Of a DNA stretch of 64,000 bases, positions 24,842 through 32,973 are shown one piece after another. Below the pieces are notes generated by a model. The model made no database searches. It was not told the origin of the DNA and was given only the letters and a program-made list of their open reading frames with translations. Positions within the stretch are counted from its first letter, which is position 1. Each line of letters begins with the position of its first letter. The DNA is from Brachybacterium muris (GTDB lineage Bacteria; Actinomycetota; Actinomycetes; Actinomycetales; Dermabacteraceae): positions 3,162,001 through 3,226,000 of the forward strand of contig NZ_JAFBCB010000001.1 of the NCBI RefSeq assembly GCF_016907455.1, in the 5' to 3' direction. The translations under genes were made by a program, and so were the position numbers.

Positions 24842-26449
24842 ATGAGTTTCGCCGACATGATCAGTGCCACCAATGGGGTGATCTGGTCGATCCCCCTGGT
24901 CGCCCTGTGTCTCCTCGCCGGCCTGTACTTCTCGATCCGCACCGGGTTCGTGCAGCTGCGCGGCCTTCCCGACATGATCAAGCAGCTCATCGGCGGTGAG
25001 AAGTCCGTCGACGGCACCTCCTCGTTCCAGTCGCTGATGATGTCGCTCGCCAACCGCGTGGGCATGGGCAACATCGGTGGTGTGGCCACCGCGATCGCCT
25101 TCGGCGGCCCCGGCGCCGTGTTCTGGATGTGGACCGTGGCCTTCCTCGGCGCGTCCACGTCGTTCATCGAGTCCACCCTGGGACAGATCTACAAGGAGAA
25201 GGACCCGGACACCGGTGAGTACCGCGGTGGCCCGGCCTACTACTTCGAGAAGGCCTACCGACACAAGGCACCCGGTCTCTCCCTCGCCTTCGGCGTCCTG
25301 TTCGCCATCACCACGATCTTCGCCATGAGCTTCTTCCTGCCCGGCGTGCAGGCCAACGGCCTCTCCTCCGCGATGAACAGCGCCTGGGGCGTCCCCACCT
25401 GGGCCACCGCCATCGGCATGGTCATCCTGCTGGCCTTCATCGTGATCGGCGGCGTCAAGCGCATCGCCATGTTCGCCGCCTACGTGGTCCCGCCGATGGC
25501 GATCCTCTACATCCTCGCGGCGCTGCTGGTGTTCTTCGTGAACTTCGACCAGATCCCCCACGTGTTCGGAGAGATCTTCTCCGGCGCCTTCGGCATGCAC
25601 GCCATCTACGGCGCGATCATCGGCCTGGCCATCAAGTGGGGCGTGCAGCGCGGCATCTACTCCAACGAGGCCGGTCAGGGCACCGGCCCGCACCACGCTG
25701 CCGCCGCCGAGGTATCCCACCCGGCCAAGCAGGGCTTCGTGCAGGCCTTCTCCGTGTACATCGACACCCTGTTCGTGTGCACCGCCACCGCGTTCATCAT
25801 CATCTCCACCGACATGTACACGGTGTTCCAGGACGAGACCTTCCCGGCCGAGGGCGACCCGCTGTACGTGGGTGAGCTCGGCCAGGACGTCGAGCCCGGC
25901 CCCGGCTTCGTCCAGGCAGGATTCGACACCTTCGCCCCCGGCCTGGGTGCCAGCTTCGTGGCGATCGCGCTGGCGTTTTTCGCCTTCACCACGATCGTCG
26001 CGTACTACTACATGGCCGAGGTCAACGTGGTGTACCTCGCCCGCCGCCTCCGGAACCCCCTGCTGCGCCGCGCGATCATCCGCTTCCTGCAGGGCCTGGT
26101 CCTCATCTCCGTCGCCTACGGCGCCGTGACCTCCGCCGGCTCCGCCTGGGGCCTGGGCGATATCGGTGTGGGCTCGATGGCCTGGCTGAACATCGTGGGC
26201 ATCCTGGTGGTCCAGGTCCCCGCGCTGAAGGCACTGAAGGACTACTACCAGCAGAAGAAGCAGGGGATCGACCCGCAGTTCGATCCCCGCGCGCTGGGCA
26301 TCCACGGCGCCGAGTTCTGGGAGCACCGGGCCGATGGCCTCGCCCTCCAGGGCCGCACCGGGGCCGACGTGAAGGAGCAGGCCGCCGATCAGGCCGCCCG
26401 CCCCGACGGCTACGGCCCTGCGGGCGGACCGGGCTCGCACAGCGCCTGA
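24842..26449 (+). CDS. Sodium:alanine/glycine symporter (AGCS family)
   Basis: This 535-residue inner-membrane carrier imports alanine or glycine with Na+. Hallmarks are GMGNIGGVATAIAFGGPGAVFWMW (first half, near residues 77-100), STLGQIYKEKD, GGPAYYFEK, and the family signature GIYSNEAGQGTGPHHAAAA near 274-293. About eleven helices are visible, with a ~55-residue hydrophilic tail. AGGAG lies 8 bp before the ATG at 24842. The gene is monocistronic and convergent with an aldo/keto reductase gene; a hairpin separates them. Confidence 0.95.
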   Translation: MSFADMISATNGVIWSIPLVALCLLAGLYFSIRTGFVQLRGLPDMIKQLIGGEKSVDGTSSFQSLMMSLANRVGMGNIGGVATAIAFGGPGAVFWMWTVAFLGASTSFIESTLGQIYKEKDPDTGEYRGGPAYYFEKAYRHKAPGLSLAFGVLFAITTIFAMSFFLPGVQANGLSSAMNSAWGVPTWATAIGMVILLAFIVIGGVKRIAMFAAYVVPPMAILYILAALLVFFVNFDQIPHVFGEIFSGAFGMHAIYGAIIGLAIKWGVQRGIYSNEAGQGTGPHHAAAAEVSHPAKQGFVQAFSVYIDTLFVCTATAFIIISTDMYTVFQDETFPAEGDPLYVGELGQDVEPGPGFVQAGFDTFAPGLGASFVAIALAFFAFTTIVAYYYMAEVNVVYLARRLRNPLLRRAIIRFLQGLVLISVAYGAVTSAGSAWGLGDIGVGSMAWLNIVGILVVQVPALKALKDYYQQKKQGIDPQFDPRALGIHGAEFWEHRADGLALQGRTGADVKEQAADQAARPDGYGPAGGPGSHSA

Positions 26450-26511
26450 CCCGGGAGGCGGCGCCGCGCTCGGCGATGCCGACCCGCACGGCGCCGCCCC
26501 TCCCCCGACGA

Positions 26512-26545
26512 CGAACGACCCGGTCCGCATGGGCCGGGTCGTTCG
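26512..26545. terminator. Terminator-like hairpin between convergent genes
   Basis: CGAACGACCCGG (26512-26523) and CCGGGTCGTTCG (26534-26545) form a perfect 12-bp stem with a 10-base loop. It lies 62 bp after the symporter stop and 59 bp after the stop of the opposing gene, so it can serve both directions. There is no T-tract. Confidence 0.75.
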
Positions 26546-26604
26546 CTGTGTGGGGCCAGACGGAGCTGCGGCTCCCGACCTCAGGGCGGGCTCTGTGTGG
26601 GCCG

Positions 26605-27609
26605 TCAGGCCAAGCGCTGTGCGGGCGAGACGGTCTTGGCCGGATCCGTCTCGGGCAGGTCGCCAAGGACCTCGTCGATGCGGGCCATGACGTCGGCCTC
26701 GAGGCGCACCCCGGCGGCCTTCACGTTCTCCGTGACCTGCTCGGGGCGGGAAGCGCCGATGATGGCGCCGGCCACGTTGTCGTTGGTGAGCACCCAGGCC
26801 ACGGCGAGCTGAGCCATGGTGAGGTCCAGCTCCTCGGCGATGGGGCGCAGGCCCTGGACCGCCTCGAGAGTGGGGTCGTTCAGGAAGCGCTTGATCATGT
26901 CGGCGCCGCCCTTCTCGTCCCGGGCGCGGGAGCCCTCCGGCGGTTCGGCACCGGGCTGGTACTTACCGGTGAGGATGCCCTGGGCGACGGGCGACCACAC
27001 GATCTGGGAGACGCCCAGCTCCTGCGAGGTGGGCACCACGCGCTCCTCGATCACGCGCCACAGCATGGAGTACTGGGGCTGGTTGGAGACCAGCTGGATG
27101 CCCAGATCGCGGGCCAGCTGGTGGCCGGCGCGGATCTGGTCGGCGTTCCATTCGGAGACGCCGATGTACAGGGCCTTGCCGGCGTGGACCACCTCGGCGA
27201 AGGCCTGCATGGTCTCCTCCAGCGGGGTCGCGTAGTCGTAGCGGTGCGCCTGGTAGAGATCCACGTAGTCGGTCTGCAGGCGGCGCAGGGAGCCGTCGAT
27301 CGATTCGCGGATGTGCTTGCGGGACAGGCCGGTGTCGTTGTGGCCCTTGGGGCCGGTGGGGAAGTACACCTTGGTGAAGATCTCCAGCGACTCGCGACGC
27401 TCGCCCTTCAGGGCCTCACCGAGCACCACCTCCGCGGCGGTGTTGGCGTAGGTGTCGGCGGTGTCGAAGGTGCTGATACCGGCGTCGAGAGCGGCCCGCA
27501 CGCAGGCGGTGGCGCGCTCGTCCTCCACCTGGGAGGCGTGCGTGAGCCAGTTGCCGTAGATGATCTCGCTGATCTTGAGGCCGCTGCGGCCGAGGTGTCG
27601 GTGTTCCAT
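26605..27609 (-). CDS. Aldo/keto reductase (potassium-channel beta-like)
   Basis: This 334-residue NADPH-dependent (alpha/beta)8-barrel oxidoreductase is of the Kv-beta/YghZ-like branch. The catalytic tetrad is visible: Asp and Tyr in FDTADTYANTAAE (D49, Y54), Lys in FTKVYF (~80) and His in QAHRYD (~121). The cofactor-binding part includes SNQPQYSML, WSPVAQGILTGKYQ and GASRPEQVTENVKA. The ATG is at 27609. It stands alone, divergent from the NSS transporter gene. The physiological carbonyl substrate is unknown. Confidence 0.93.
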   Translation of the reverse strand: MEHRHLGRSGLKISEIIYGNWLTHASQVEDERATACVRAALDAGISTFDTADTYANTAAEVVLGEALKGERRESLEIFTKVYFPTGPKGHNDTGLSRKHIRESIDGSLRRLQTDYVDLYQAHRYDYATPLEETMQAFAEVVHAGKALYIGVSEWNADQIRAGHQLARDLGIQLVSNQPQYSMLWRVIEERVVPTSQELGVSQIVWSPVAQGILTGKYQPGAEPPEGSRARDEKGGADMIKRFLNDPTLEAVQGLRPIAEELDLTMAQLAVAWVLTNDNVAGAIIGASRPEQVTENVKAAGVRLEADVMARIDEVLGDLPETDPAKTVSPAQRLA

Positions 27610-27709
27610 GTGGAAACACTACGGCGAGCGCCTGCCCCTCCAGAAGGGGCCATACCCGCTGCCCCAGGAGGAGGGCCTCGTGCACCGGGGACCACGGTGC
27701 GGACCCCCG

Positions 27710-27738
27710 TGGCAGACCCACCGGGTGTGACCTAGGAT
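27710..27738 (+). promoter_or_regulatory. Putative promoter of the NSS transporter operon
   Basis: TGGCAG (27710-27715), a 17-bp spacer and TAGGAT (27733-27738) fit a housekeeping promoter, giving a ~63-base leader to the ATG at 27809. A related string TGTGACCTAGG also occurs at 29770. Confidence 0.45.
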
Positions 27739-27808
27739 ACGGCCACCCTGCAGGCCCGTCCCCCACGGGCCTGCGCGCTTCCCCGACCCGACAGTCCGAA
27801 AGCGAACC

Positions 27809-29518
27809 ATGAGCACCTCGCACCCCTCCTCCCCCTCCCCCGGCAAAGGCCCAGCCCCCGGCACAGGACCCACTCCCGGCACCGGCACCGGCGGCGCACC
27901 CCGCGCCGACCGCGGCGCCTTCTCGGGCCGCACCGCGTTCATCTTCGCGGCCATCGGATCCGCCGTGGGCCTGGGGAACATCTGGCGCTTCCCCGCCGTG
28001 GCCTACGACAACGGCGGCGGCGCATTCATCCTCCCGTACCTGGTGGCCCTGCTGACCGCCGGCATCCCCCTGCTGTTCATCGACTACGCGATCGGCCACC
28101 GCTGGCGGGGCTCACCCCCGATGGCATGGCGCCGCCTGACCCGCTGGACCGAGTTCATCGGCTGGTGGCAGGTGCTGATCTGCGTGGTCATCGCCGTGTA
28201 CTACGCGCTCATCATCGCGTGGGCCGCCAATTACACCGTCTTCTCCGTCGACACCCGCTGGGGCGACGACCCCGGCGCCTTCTTCGGCTCCTTCACCCGG
28301 GCCCTCGAAGGGGCCGACGTCACCGTCGCCTTCGACTACGTCCCACCCGTGCTCATCACCTGCATCCTGGTGTGGGTGGCCATCGTGCTGGTGATGGTGC
28401 TGGGTGTGCACAACGGCATCTCCAAGTCCGCGATGATATTCATCCCGCTGCTGGTGATCATGTTCGTGATCCTGGTGGTGCGGGCCATGATGCTGCCCGG
28501 CGCCTTCACCGGCCTGAACGCCCTCTTCCGGCCCAACTGGGGCGCGCTGCTGAGCCCGGGGGTGTGGGTCGCGGCCTACGGCCAGATCTTCTTCTCCCTG
28601 TCGGTGGCGTTCGGCATCATGCTCACCTACGCCTCCTACCTGAAGAAGAACACCGACCTCACCGGCTCCGGCCTGGTGGTCGGCTTCGCCAACTCGAGCT
28701 TCGAGATCCTGGCCGGCATCGGCGTGTTCAGCGCGCTGGGCTTCATGGCCCAGGCGCAGGGCGTCGCGGTCGACGAGGTGGTCTCCTCCGGCATCGGCCT
28801 GGCGTTCATCGCCTTTCCCGCCATCATCGGCGAGGCCCCCGGGGGTGCACTGATCGGCGTGCTGTTCTTCGGCTCCCTGGTGCTGGCCGGCTTCACCTCA
28901 CTGGTCTCGATCGTGGAGGTCGTCATCTCGGCGATCGGCGACAAGTTCGGGCTCTCCCGCGTGCCGGCCACGCTGCTGGTGACGGTCCCGCTGGGCCTGT
29001 TCTCGATCGCGGTGTTCCCCACCACCATGGGCCTTGCCCTGCTGGACGTGATGGACAACTGGGTCAACCAGTACGGCATCGTCGGTGCCGCCCTGGTGAG
29101 CACCGTGGCGCTGGTCTACCTGGTGCGGGCCCTGCCCACACTGCGCGACCACCTGAACCTGCGCGGTTCTTTCCGCCTGGGCATGGGATGGACCGTCTGC
29201 GTGGCGGTGATCGTGCCGATCGTGCTGGGCGTCTCGCTGATCGCCTCCACCATCGACCTGATCGGCGGCGAGGGCACCTACTCCGGCTACCCGCTGTGGT
29301 TCAACATCGTGTTCGGCTGGCTGATGGCACTGAGCCTGGTGGTGGGCGGCGTGGTGCTGTCCCTGCTGCCCTGGCCCCGCGACTCGAACCTGAACCGGCC
29401 GGACTCCGACGGGGATGAACTGGCACCGCCCGTGGTCCCTGGCACCGGCCTGTCCGGCCATGGCGTGGCCACCCCCCACCAGCTGCGCCCGGCCGGGCCA
29501 CAGGACGGCCGTTCCTGA
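27809..29518 (+). CDS. Sodium-dependent amino-acid transporter (NSS/SNF family, MetP-like)
   Basis: This 569-residue Na+-coupled symporter has a Pro/Gly-rich cytoplasmic N-terminus (~38 residues) before the family start SGRTAFIFAAIGSAVGLGNI with WRFPAVAYDNGGGAFILPY, the helix-1 substrate and sodium site. Twelve helices follow. The start matches an upstream promoter and the tail is hydrophilic. A 35-residue MetS-like gene follows after 57 bp, so the pair resembles the corynebacterial MetPS methionine/alanine importer. Substrate by analogy only. Confidence 0.93.
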   Translation: MSTSHPSSPSPGKGPAPGTGPTPGTGTGGAPRADRGAFSGRTAFIFAAIGSAVGLGNIWRFPAVAYDNGGGAFILPYLVALLTAGIPLLFIDYAIGHRWRGSPPMAWRRLTRWTEFIGWWQVLICVVIAVYYALIIAWAANYTVFSVDTRWGDDPGAFFGSFTRALEGADVTVAFDYVPPVLITCILVWVAIVLVMVLGVHNGISKSAMIFIPLLVIMFVILVVRAMMLPGAFTGLNALFRPNWGALLSPGVWVAAYGQIFFSLSVAFGIMLTYASYLKKNTDLTGSGLVVGFANSSFEILAGIGVFSALGFMAQAQGVAVDEVVSSGIGLAFIAFPAIIGEAPGGALIGVLFFGSLVLAGFTSLVSIVEVVISAIGDKFGLSRVPATLLVTVPLGLFSIAVFPTTMGLALLDVMDNWVNQYGIVGAALVSTVALVYLVRALPTLRDHLNLRGSFRLGMGWTVCVAVIVPIVLGVSLIASTIDLIGGEGTYSGYPLWFNIVFGWLMALSLVVGGVVLSLLPWPRDSNLNRPDSDGDELAPPVVPGTGLSGHGVATPHQLRPAGPQDGRS

Positions 29519-29575
29519 GGCCCGTATTCCCAGGCACCCAACCTCTCTACTGTTCCCGAACTCCAGGAGGAGTCA

Positions 29576-29683
29576 ATGTCCGTCTCCGCGATCGTCATGA
29601 TGGCCGTCTCGATCCTCACCGTGTGGGGAGGACTCGTGGCCGCGGTGCTGAACATCATGCGCCACCCCGAGAGCGACGTCTGA
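29576..29683 (+). CDS. MetS-like small subunit of the NSS transporter
   Basis: This 35-residue peptide has a single hydrophobic helix (VSAIVMMAVSILTVWGGLVA) and the polar end NIMRHPESDV, the pattern of methionine/alanine-import NSS small subunits (MetS). A very strong ribosome site (CCAGGAGGAGTCA) precedes its ATG. It follows the transporter gene directly and is followed by a terminator hairpin, closing a two-gene operon. In Corynebacterium MetS is needed for MetP transport; a similar role is inferred here. Confidence 0.85.
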   Translation: MSVSAIVMMAVSILTVWGGLVAAVLNIMRHPESDV

Positions 29684-29694
29684 CCAGCACTGCT

Positions 29695-29737
29695 CGAGGC
29701 CCTGACCGTTGCGCCCGCGCCACGGTCGGGGGCCTCG
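29695..29737 (+). terminator. Terminator hairpin after the MetS-like gene
   Basis: CGAGGCC (29695-29701) pairs with GGCCTCG (29731-29737), and inside it GACCGT pairs with ACGGTC. It lies 12 bp after the stop. No T-run follows. Confidence 0.7.
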
Positions 29738-30124
29738 ACCATGTCCGCGGCATCGCTCGAAAGCCCCGGATGTGACCTAGGTCTACCGGTTGGTCATGGA
29801 TCGGGACGATCCGACACGGACCAGGGACCAACTTCCCAAGTCGGGCACAGCGGTCACCCGGCAAGGGTGCGCCCGCGTCGTCACAAGCGCTACGGCTCAC
29901 ATCACCGCTGGCCAGCGCGAAATGTGGAGGAGAAGGCGAAGGAGTGAGCGACCCCGGGAGGGGTGACGCGCGAATAAGCGCGGAAAATCGCGCGATTATA
30001 CGACAGCGCTCCGCACCTACCGACCGTTTAGGCTTACGATTCTGCAACATCACACGCTCCCGCCTAGGGTGGGGTCATGGCGCCCACACAACCGGTGTGC
30101 GTTTCGAGACCCGGGAGGTATGTC
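29738..30124. other. Gene-free spacer upstream of the envelope operon
   Basis: No coding frame or RNA gene is evident. It must hold the promoter of the three-gene operon that follows. The stretch 29985-30062 is notably AT-richer than the surroundings; I could not assign -35/-10 boxes with confidence. Confidence 0.5.
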
Positions 30125-31012
30125 ATGACCGATCCCTACCGTGACCAGGACCAGACCCACCGCGGGGAGCCGTGGAACCAGCCGCCCACCCCGGGCGCGC
30201 CCGGCACCACGTCCGGTGGTGTGGAGGGCCAGGGAATCCCCGGCCCCGGCGTGCAGGGCACCGCGGTGCCCCCGCCACCCGTCCCCCACGGCGACGACAA
30301 GAGTGGAACCGGCCAGCAGGCCAAGGACTCCGCACGCAACGTCGCCGAGGACACCAAGCAGGCAGGCGGCGCTGTGGCCGGCACCGCCAAGGACGAGGCC
30401 CTCAGCGTGAAGGACGATGCCGTGCGCGAGGGACGCAAGCTCTGGGACGAGACCTCCTCGACCCTCAGCACCCAGGCCTCCGACCAGCTCAACCGCGCCG
30501 CCGGCACGGTGCGCACCTTCACCGACGACCTGGCGCGGATGTCCCGCGGCGAGAAGCCCGAGGACGGCCTGGCCACCGATCTGGCCCAGCAGGTCACCGA
30601 CCGCACCGGCGCCCTCGCCGACTGGCTGGAGAACCGCGAGCCGGCCGACGTGCTGACCGAGGTCAAGAGCTTCGCCCGCCGTCGCCCCGTCGCGTTCCTG
30701 GCGATCGCCGCCGGCCTCGGCTTCGCAGCCGGGCGCCTCACCCGCTCCGTCGCTCAGGTCCACTCCGACGACGACGACCAGGACGTCTGGGCCAGCCGCA
30801 CCGATACCGCGGGCTCCTACGGCCCGGGCGACGGCCAGTACCGGGCCACCCCCGTGGACCCGTCCGTCGGCCAGGCGGTCCCCGGCACCCCGGGGTACAA
30901 CGCACCCGGTCAGCAGGGCTACCCCTACGACGCTCCGGTGCCCCCCGCCGAGCCGACCCGTCCGGTGCCCCCGCGCCTGCCCGAGACCGATGGGCGAGGT
31001 GACATCCGGTGA
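30125..31012 (+). CDS. Envelope-stress type protein with one helix, operon gene 1
   Basis: This 295-residue protein has a Pro/Gly-rich N-terminus (~65 residues), then a long charged amphipathic section rich in Ala/Lys/Asp/Glu (KDSARNVAEDTKQAGGAV, residues ~70-175) like LEA or DUF883 helices. One hydrophobic helix follows (RRPVAFLAIAAGLGFAAGRL, ~181-200), then a Gly/Pro/Tyr-rich tail. It resembles the first member of the actinobacterial holin-like/DUF3618 operon. The ATG at 30125 has GGGAGG upstream. It overlaps the next gene by 4 bp. A role in membrane stress is inferred from context. Confidence 0.75.
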   Translation: MTDPYRDQDQTHRGEPWNQPPTPGAPGTTSGGVEGQGIPGPGVQGTAVPPPPVPHGDDKSGTGQQAKDSARNVAEDTKQAGGAVAGTAKDEALSVKDDAVREGRKLWDETSSTLSTQASDQLNRAAGTVRTFTDDLARMSRGEKPEDGLATDLAQQVTDRTGALADWLENREPADVLTEVKSFARRRPVAFLAIAAGLGFAAGRLTRSVAQVHSDDDDQDVWASRTDTAGSYGPGDGQYRATPVDPSVGQAVPGTPGYNAPGQQGYPYDAPVPPAEPTRPVPPRLPETDGRGDIR

Positions 31013-31440
31013 GCTCCCAGTACACCCCTCCACCCACCGAGGCCGAGCGCCGGGCGGAGACGGAGTCCTTGGGGACCCTGATGTCCAAGGTCACCACGGA
31101 CCTGTCCACGCTGATCCGACAGGAGATCGCGCTGGCCAAGGCCGAGCTGACGATCTCCGCCAAGAAGGCGGGCAAGGGCGCCGGGATGTTCGGCGGCGCC
31201 GGTGTGGCAGGTCACTTCGTCCTGCTGTTCCTGTCCATCGCCCTGTGGGCCGCCCTGGGCGGCACCGTCATCGGCTACGCATGGGCCGGCGTGATCCTCG
31301 CGATCCTGTGGGCGATCCCGGCCGTCATCCTCGCCGTGGTGGGCAAGAAGAACATCGACGAGATCGAGGGCGCTCCGCAGACCGCCGAGACCCTCAAGCA
31401 AGTCCCCGAAGCCGTTACTCCCTCTAAGGAACCGCGATGA
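31009..31440 (+). CDS. Phage-holin-like family membrane protein (Phage_holin_3_6 type)
   Basis: A short polar N-terminus is followed by LGTLMSKVTTDLSTLIRQEI, an amphipathic helix with ALAKAELTISAKKAGKGAG, and two hydrophobic helices (about 64-86 and 88-112). This is the standard layout of PF07332-type 'putative actinobacterial holin-X' proteins, which are chromosomal and not phage-derived. The GTG at 31009 overlaps the upstream stop, and the stop overlaps the next ATG. It probably acts in the membrane together with the flanking gene products. Confidence 0.85.
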   Translation: MSSQYTPPPTEAERRAETESLGTLMSKVTTDLSTLIRQEIALAKAELTISAKKAGKGAGMFGGAGVAGHFVLLFLSIALWAALGGTVIGYAWAGVILAILWAIPAVILAVVGKKNIDEIEGAPQTAETLKQVPEAVTPSKEPR

Positions 31441-32072
31441 ACCAGCAGCATCCTGACGAGATCCGTGCCGATATCGAGCGGACCCGCTACAACCTGTCCA
31501 ACGACGTGGACGCCATGGCCGAGAAGGTCACGCCCTCCAACGTCGCCCAGCGCCAGGTCGACAAGGCCCGCGGTGCCGTGCGCGACGCCGTGGGCGGCGT
31601 CAAGGACCGCGTGATGGGAACGGCCGACGGCGTCGGCACCAGCGTCTCCGACACCGCATCCAGCGCCAAGCACGGCGTGCAGTCCGCGGCGCAGGACGCC
31701 GGTGACGCCGCACGCCGGGCACCCCACCAGATCAAGCGGCAGACCCAGGGCAACCCCCTGGCCGCCGGCCTGATCGCCCTGGGCGTGGGCTGGCTCGCGG
31801 CCTCGCTGCTGCCCGCCTCCCAGAAGGAGCAGGAGCTCGCCTCCCGCCTCGAGGATCGCGCACAGCCGGTCCTCGACGACGTCAAGGACCAGGCCCGCCA
31901 CGTGGCCGAGGAGCTCAAGGAGCCCGCTCAGCAGGCTGCCCAGAACGTCAAGGAGTCCGCTCAGGACAGCGCCGAGAACGTGAAGCTCGAGGCGCAGATC
32001 CAGAAGGACGAGGTCACCGACTCGGCCAAGAGCAACGCCGAGGACGTGCGCAAGACCGCGCAGGACGGCTGA
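31437..32072 (+). CDS. DUF3618 domain protein
   Basis: This 211-residue protein begins with the DUF3618 motif (DEIRADIERTRYNLSNDVDA, residues ~6-25). Charged Ala/Lys/Asp-rich helices follow, then one hydrophobic helix (NPLAAGLIALGVGWLAASLL, ~104-123), and a C-terminal amphipathic repeat of KDQARHVAEELKEPAQQAAQ type. The repeats resemble LEA-like stress proteins. It is the last gene of the three-gene operon and is followed by a strong terminator hairpin. The molecular role is unknown. Confidence 0.88.
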   Translation: MNQQHPDEIRADIERTRYNLSNDVDAMAEKVTPSNVAQRQVDKARGAVRDAVGGVKDRVMGTADGVGTSVSDTASSAKHGVQSAAQDAGDAARRAPHQIKRQTQGNPLAAGLIALGVGWLAASLLPASQKEQELASRLEDRAQPVLDDVKDQARHVAEELKEPAQQAAQNVKESAQDSAENVKLEAQIQKDEVTDSAKSNAEDVRKTAQDG

Positions 32073-32088
32073 CACCCTCCTGCTCGTC

Positions 32089-32137
32089 GACGGCCCGGAG
32101 GCCCGCACCGCCTGATGGTGCGCGGTCCCGGGCCGTC
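32089..32137. terminator. Bidirectional terminator-like hairpin
   Basis: GACGGCCCGG (32089-32098) pairs with CCGGGCCGTC (32128-32137), and within it GCACC pairs with GGTGC. It lies between the convergent DUF3618 and ecfT genes. Confidence 0.75.
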
Positions 32138-32148
32138 GGTGCGCCTGC

Positions 32149-32973
32149 TCAGCGGTACAGCGGGAACTGCACCCCGAGCCAGAACGCTGCGGCGACGGCC
32201 AGCACCGAGGCGGCCACCACCGCCACGTCCAGGGCCGTGACCCTCAGGTACGCCAGGCGCAGGGACCGCCCGCGCGGGTTGGCCGCACCGTAGGTGAAGC
32301 CGCGGGTCTCCAGCGCCTCCACGGTGGTGCGCACGTTCTTGGCCGTGTTCAGCATGATCGGGTAGAACGCCGTCACGGCCAGGGTGCACCACTGCAGGAT
32401 CACGCGCCATCCCAGGATCCCGCGCCGCTGCGGCGGGGCGTGGCGCAGGCGCTGCCCCTCGAACACCGTCACGTACTCGTCCACCAGGATCGGCAGCATG
32501 CGGTACCCGTAGCTGACGCCGAAGGCCAGCAGCTCCGGGGCGCGCAGTGACAGCAGGGCATCGGAGAGCTTCTCCGGGTCCAGCGACACGAACGCGGCCA
32601 TCGACGCCATCGACACCGCCCCCAGCTTGAGGTTCAGCTCCGCCAGGGCCACCAGGGTGTCGAGGTCGCCACCGAACAGGAACGCTGCGATGAACAGACC
32701 GATCACGTCGGCCCCCAGGCCGATCACGAACAGCCCCAGCACCAGTGGCCCCACACGGGCCAGCGCCACCGAGACCACCCCCAGGCCGAACAGGCCCAGC
32801 AGCACGGTGAGGTTGTGGGTGAACCAGGGGGCGATCGCGAGGATCAGGTACCACAGCAGCACCATCCGCGGATCCATCCGGGAGAAGATCCCGCCGCGGG
32901 TGGAGTAGGCGGTGCGCAGCAGTTCCAGGCGCACCCAGTCCACGCTGAGCACGTCGTGGGTCTTGCGGGCCAT
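32149..32973 (-). CDS. ecfT: ECF transporter transmembrane component T
   Basis: EcfT is the integral coupling subunit that links the two ATPases to the substrate-binding S component. The 274 residues carry five or six helices and the CbiQ/EcfT coupling motifs: ALETRGFTYGA (A-R-G type) near 235-245 and the earlier VFEGQRLRHAPPQRRG section. Its ATG overlaps the stop of the ATPase gene (TGATG). It ends a four-gene minus-strand operon. Confidence 0.9.
   Translation of the reverse strand: MARKTHDVLSVDWVRLELLRTAYSTRGGIFSRMDPRMVLLWYLILAIAPWFTHNLTVLLGLFGLGVVSVALARVGPLVLGLFVIGLGADVIGLFIAAFLFGGDLDTLVALAELNLKLGAVSMASMAAFVSLDPEKLSDALLSLRAPELLAFGVSYGYRMLPILVDEYVTVFEGQRLRHAPPQRRGILGWRVILQWCTLAVTAFYPIMLNTAKNVRTTVEALETRGFTYGAANPRGRSLRLAYLRVTALDVAVVAASVLAVAAAFWLGVQFPLYR

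Noticed and set aside
31009-31440. Prophage lysis gene
   Set aside because: The holin-like protein belongs to a chromosomal actinobacterial family in a DUF3618 operon; no other phage gene is near.
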